NCBI GenBank assembly: GCA_036782995.1
Contig: DAIPXZ010000001.1
Coordinates: 186,001 to 250,000 of the forward strand
Direction of reading: 5' to 3'
Source of the DNA: DAIPXZ01 sp036782995
GTDB taxonomy: Bacteria > Bacillota > Clostridia > Saccharofermentanales > Saccharofermentanaceae
DNA: 64,000 nucleotides
This document shows positions 62,407-64,000 of this stretch, in pieces. The notes beneath the pieces are model-generated. The model saw only the letters and a list, made by a program, of their open reading frames with translations. It was not told the DNA's origin and did no database searches. Position 1 is the stretch's first letter. Each line of letters opens with the position of its first letter. A program made the translations under genes and the position numbers.

Positions 62407-63702
62407 TCAATTTTCGGTATCTGTCATTCTTGCGTGGGTGGCCGCCGATTCACCAGCGACATAGCCCGTCGACCATGCAGCTTGGAGATTAAATCCGCCC
62501 GATTCGCCGTCAATATCAAGAACTTCTCCGGCAAAAAATAGACCGGGATTGATTTTCGATGCCATGGTTTTCGGCGAAACCTCCGATAGTGTGATTCCAC
62601 CACGGGTTAGAAATGCGTTATGCATCGGAGATTGACGAGTTACGGTGTATCGACCTTCTTTGAGCTCTGCGGTGATTTTCTTTCGTTCTTCTTTGGTAAT
62701 GTCATGAGCAGGCTTCGATTCATCGATATGGATACGCGCCAGCATCCATTTTGCCAGTCGATTCGGGACGAAAAGGGAGAGGATTCGGCCGATGGTCATA
62801 TTAGGGTGATCGGAAAGCTGTGTCATTATGCATTCATCGGCGGTTGCACGTGAAATAAAAGCGAAGCGAAGAGCCACACAACCTGCCGCGTATTTTGTCT
62901 GATTCGATGGTAAATAACGCGCCAAGCGCATGATTGCGGGACCACTAAGTCCCGTGTGTGTAAAAAGTATATCGCCGTGTGAACGGGCCGCCGTTTTCTC
63001 ATCAATTATCAATTCGACGTCTACATCGGATAAAGAAAGTCCGGCCAAAACGTCGATGCCTTGTTTTTCACAAAGGATCGGGGCGAGTGATGGCAAAAGC
63101 GGCGTGGATGTATGACCGAGCGAATGAAGAAGTGGAAGCATTTTTCCATTCGAGCCAGTTTGCGGGAAGGTCGCTCCACCGACAGTAACGATACATGACG
63201 GGGCAGAATACCTTCGACCGTCTGCCGTAGTGACCATATAACATGTTGGCGCGGACATCTCATCAGAGCTCGACTTCGCATGAAGCGCGGCAATTTCAAC
63301 GACTTCGGCATCTGTTATTGTATGCACGGAAAAACGAGTTAGCATACGAAGAAGGGTGTCTCGTACGTCGATAGCTTTTTCCGTATGTGGAAATACTAGA
63401 ATATCGTTTTCGATATGAGGATGAAGGCCCTCTGCGTCAAAGAATTCGACGATGTCTTCAGGCGAAAATGCATGGAGAGCGGAAATCAAGAACTTGCCGT
63501 TTTCAAAATAGCGAGTGCTGTATTCCGAAAGTGATGTGAGATTGGTTATGTTACAGCGGCCGTGACCAGTGAGCAGGAGTTTCTCTCCGCATACGTGATT
63601 CTTTTCGAGAAGTATGACTCGGACGCCTTTCTTGGCTGCCGTGATGGCGGCCATCATACCTGCAGGTCCGGCGCCAATGACGATCACATCTGATTTATCC
63701 AT
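62407..63702 (-). CDS. HI0933-family FAD-dependent oxidoreductase
   Basis: Flavoprotein of the HI0933/YhiN/BaiN group. FAD loop VIVIGAGPAGMMAAITAA, the GEKLLLTGHGRCNITN motif and the C-terminal GGFNLQAAWSTGYVAG are all diagnostic. 431 residues, normal. BaiN was proposed to act in bile-acid dehydroxylation, but most family members have no known substrate. The gene appears monocistronic. Confidence 0.92.
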   Translation of the reverse strand: MDKSDVIVIGAGPAGMMAAITAAKKGVRVILLEKNHVCGEKLLLTGHGRCNITNLTSLSEYSTRYFENGKFLISALHAFSPEDIVEFFDAEGLHPHIENDILVFPHTEKAIDVRDTLLRMLTRFSVHTITDAEVVEIAALHAKSSSDEMSAPTCYMVTTADGRRYSAPSCIVTVGGATFPQTGSNGKMLPLLHSLGHTSTPLLPSLAPILCEKQGIDVLAGLSLSDVDVELIIDEKTAARSHGDILFTHTGLSGPAIMRLARYLPSNQTKYAAGCVALRFAFISRATADECIMTQLSDHPNMTIGRILSLFVPNRLAKWMLARIHIDESKPAHDITKEERKKITAELKEGRYTVTRQSPMHNAFLTRGGITLSEVSPKTMASKINPGLFFAGEVLDIDGESGGFNLQAAWSTGYVAGESAATHARMTDTEN

Positions 63703-63743
63703 AATCGTTCTCCCTTGGTTGTCTTGATTCTGGGCGAATAATG

Positions 63744-63784
63744 AAAAACCCCTTCCCTTATTCTACACGATTTAAGGGAAAGAG
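63744..63784 (-). terminator. Terminator after the partial gene at the window end
   Basis: A 12-base stem with G-U pairs (TTCCCTTA / TAAGGGAA core), 12-base loop, then TTTTT on the minus strand. Confidence 0.75.
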
Positions 63785-63814
63785 CCTTTCATTTTCTGTG
63801 GGAAATATATTGCA

Positions 63815-64000
63815 TTAGAAATATAGGTCTCTCTTCTTGCCGCCACGGATAAGGGTGACATTGGCGCGCGCGGCTTCGCGTTTCTCAGGATCCGCCACTT
63901 TTTCAAGTTCACGGTCAACGAGGGCGTAGCCGATTTTCTTTCCTTCCGGAGAAGCATAATCTTCAAGGTATTCGGATAATGTCATCAAAGCATTTGGGTG
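63815..64000 (-). CDS. C-terminal fragment of an unidentified protein
   Basis: An open frame enters from the window edge and ends at 63815. It reads LMTLSEYLEDYASPEGKK, then IGYALVDRELEKVADPEKRE and ends RGGKKRDLYF. The coding character is good (charged, helical, and followed by a terminator). I do not recognise the family from 61 residues. An overlapping frame at 63772-63966 is less plausible. Confidence 0.65.
   Translation of the reverse strand, partial: HPNALMTLSEYLEDYASPEGKKIGYALVDRELEKVADPEKREAARANVTLIRGGKKRDLYF

Overview
The window reads as chromosomal DNA of a low-to-moderate GC member of the Bacillota, most likely class Clostridia. Signs are strong AGGAGG-type ribosome binding sites, sigma-A-type promoters, a T-box leader, a Veg homologue, the ffs-dnaX-ybaB-recR and mazG-rqcP-divIC neighbourhoods, and a polysaccharide-degrading surface enzyme. 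GTP-type PEP carboxykinase, a short SRP RNA without an Alu domain, and the absence of yabP/yabQ between rqcP and divIC hint at a non-sporulating lineage; this is inference. I see no insertion sequence, prophage, CRISPR array or replication origin.

Layout. 1-3150 (minus): start of the S10 ribosomal operon (rpsJ, rplC, rplD, rplW, truncated rplB) behind a good promoter and a leader of about 270 nt. 3253-10410 (minus): hslO, a methyltransferase, an M23 peptidoglycan hydrolase with ftsX-ftsE, a PucR/CdaR-type regulator, and an orphan MsmX/UgpC-type sugar ABC ATPase. 10797-15641 (plus): argC-argB-argD-argF plus a GNAT acetyltransferase, with an ARG-box-like site in the promoter. 15663-16967 (minus): ispE and veg. 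17225-23606 (plus): fhs, a serine-hydrolase-like membrane protein, SRP RNA, dnaX, ybaB, recR, then a decayed glycosyltransferase remnant. 23890-25672 (minus): divIC/ftsB-like, rqcP, mazG and a small unknown gene.

26019-38169 holds a metzincin-like protein, a zinc-ribbon HD protein, pckG and a signalling block: a PAS-GGDEF-HD-GYP protein, a REC-GGDEF-EAL gene broken by a one-base frameshift, a CheB-CheR-PAS-REC hybrid and an Hpt protein. Two tRNA genes (Gly-CCC, Thr-GGT) follow. The promoter-proximal start of the CheB-CheR gene is out of frame because of two tandem copies of a 13-bp unit, which suggests slipped-strand variation. 38241-49789 is mainly envelope and surface related: an SGNH hydrolase, an ABC-F ATPase, two tandem Amidase_3 proteins, an SDR enzyme with a Lys/Ala/Thr-rich tail, a PadR regulator, a GNAT, a VanZ-like protein, and a 993-residue membrane-spanning CBM2-GH5 cellulase whose predicted cytoplasmic tail contains a 198-bp DNA tandem repeat.

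49918-58805 (minus) is one large aromatic amino acid operon behind a T-box leader with a probable UUC (Phe) specifier: paaK, tyrA, an aroE-aroK fusion, aroB, aroA, aroC, and an aroQ-chorismate mutase fusion with a possible ACT-like end. 59020-62348 (minus) holds a PadR/DUF1700 operon with a self-operator-like dyad and two paralogous zinc-ribbon membrane proteins, one broken at twin 8-base homopolymers. The window ends with an HI0933-family flavoprotein and the C-terminus of an unidentified gene. The three frame interruptions could be contingency loci, true decay, or sequencing/assembly errors; the sequence alone cannot decide.
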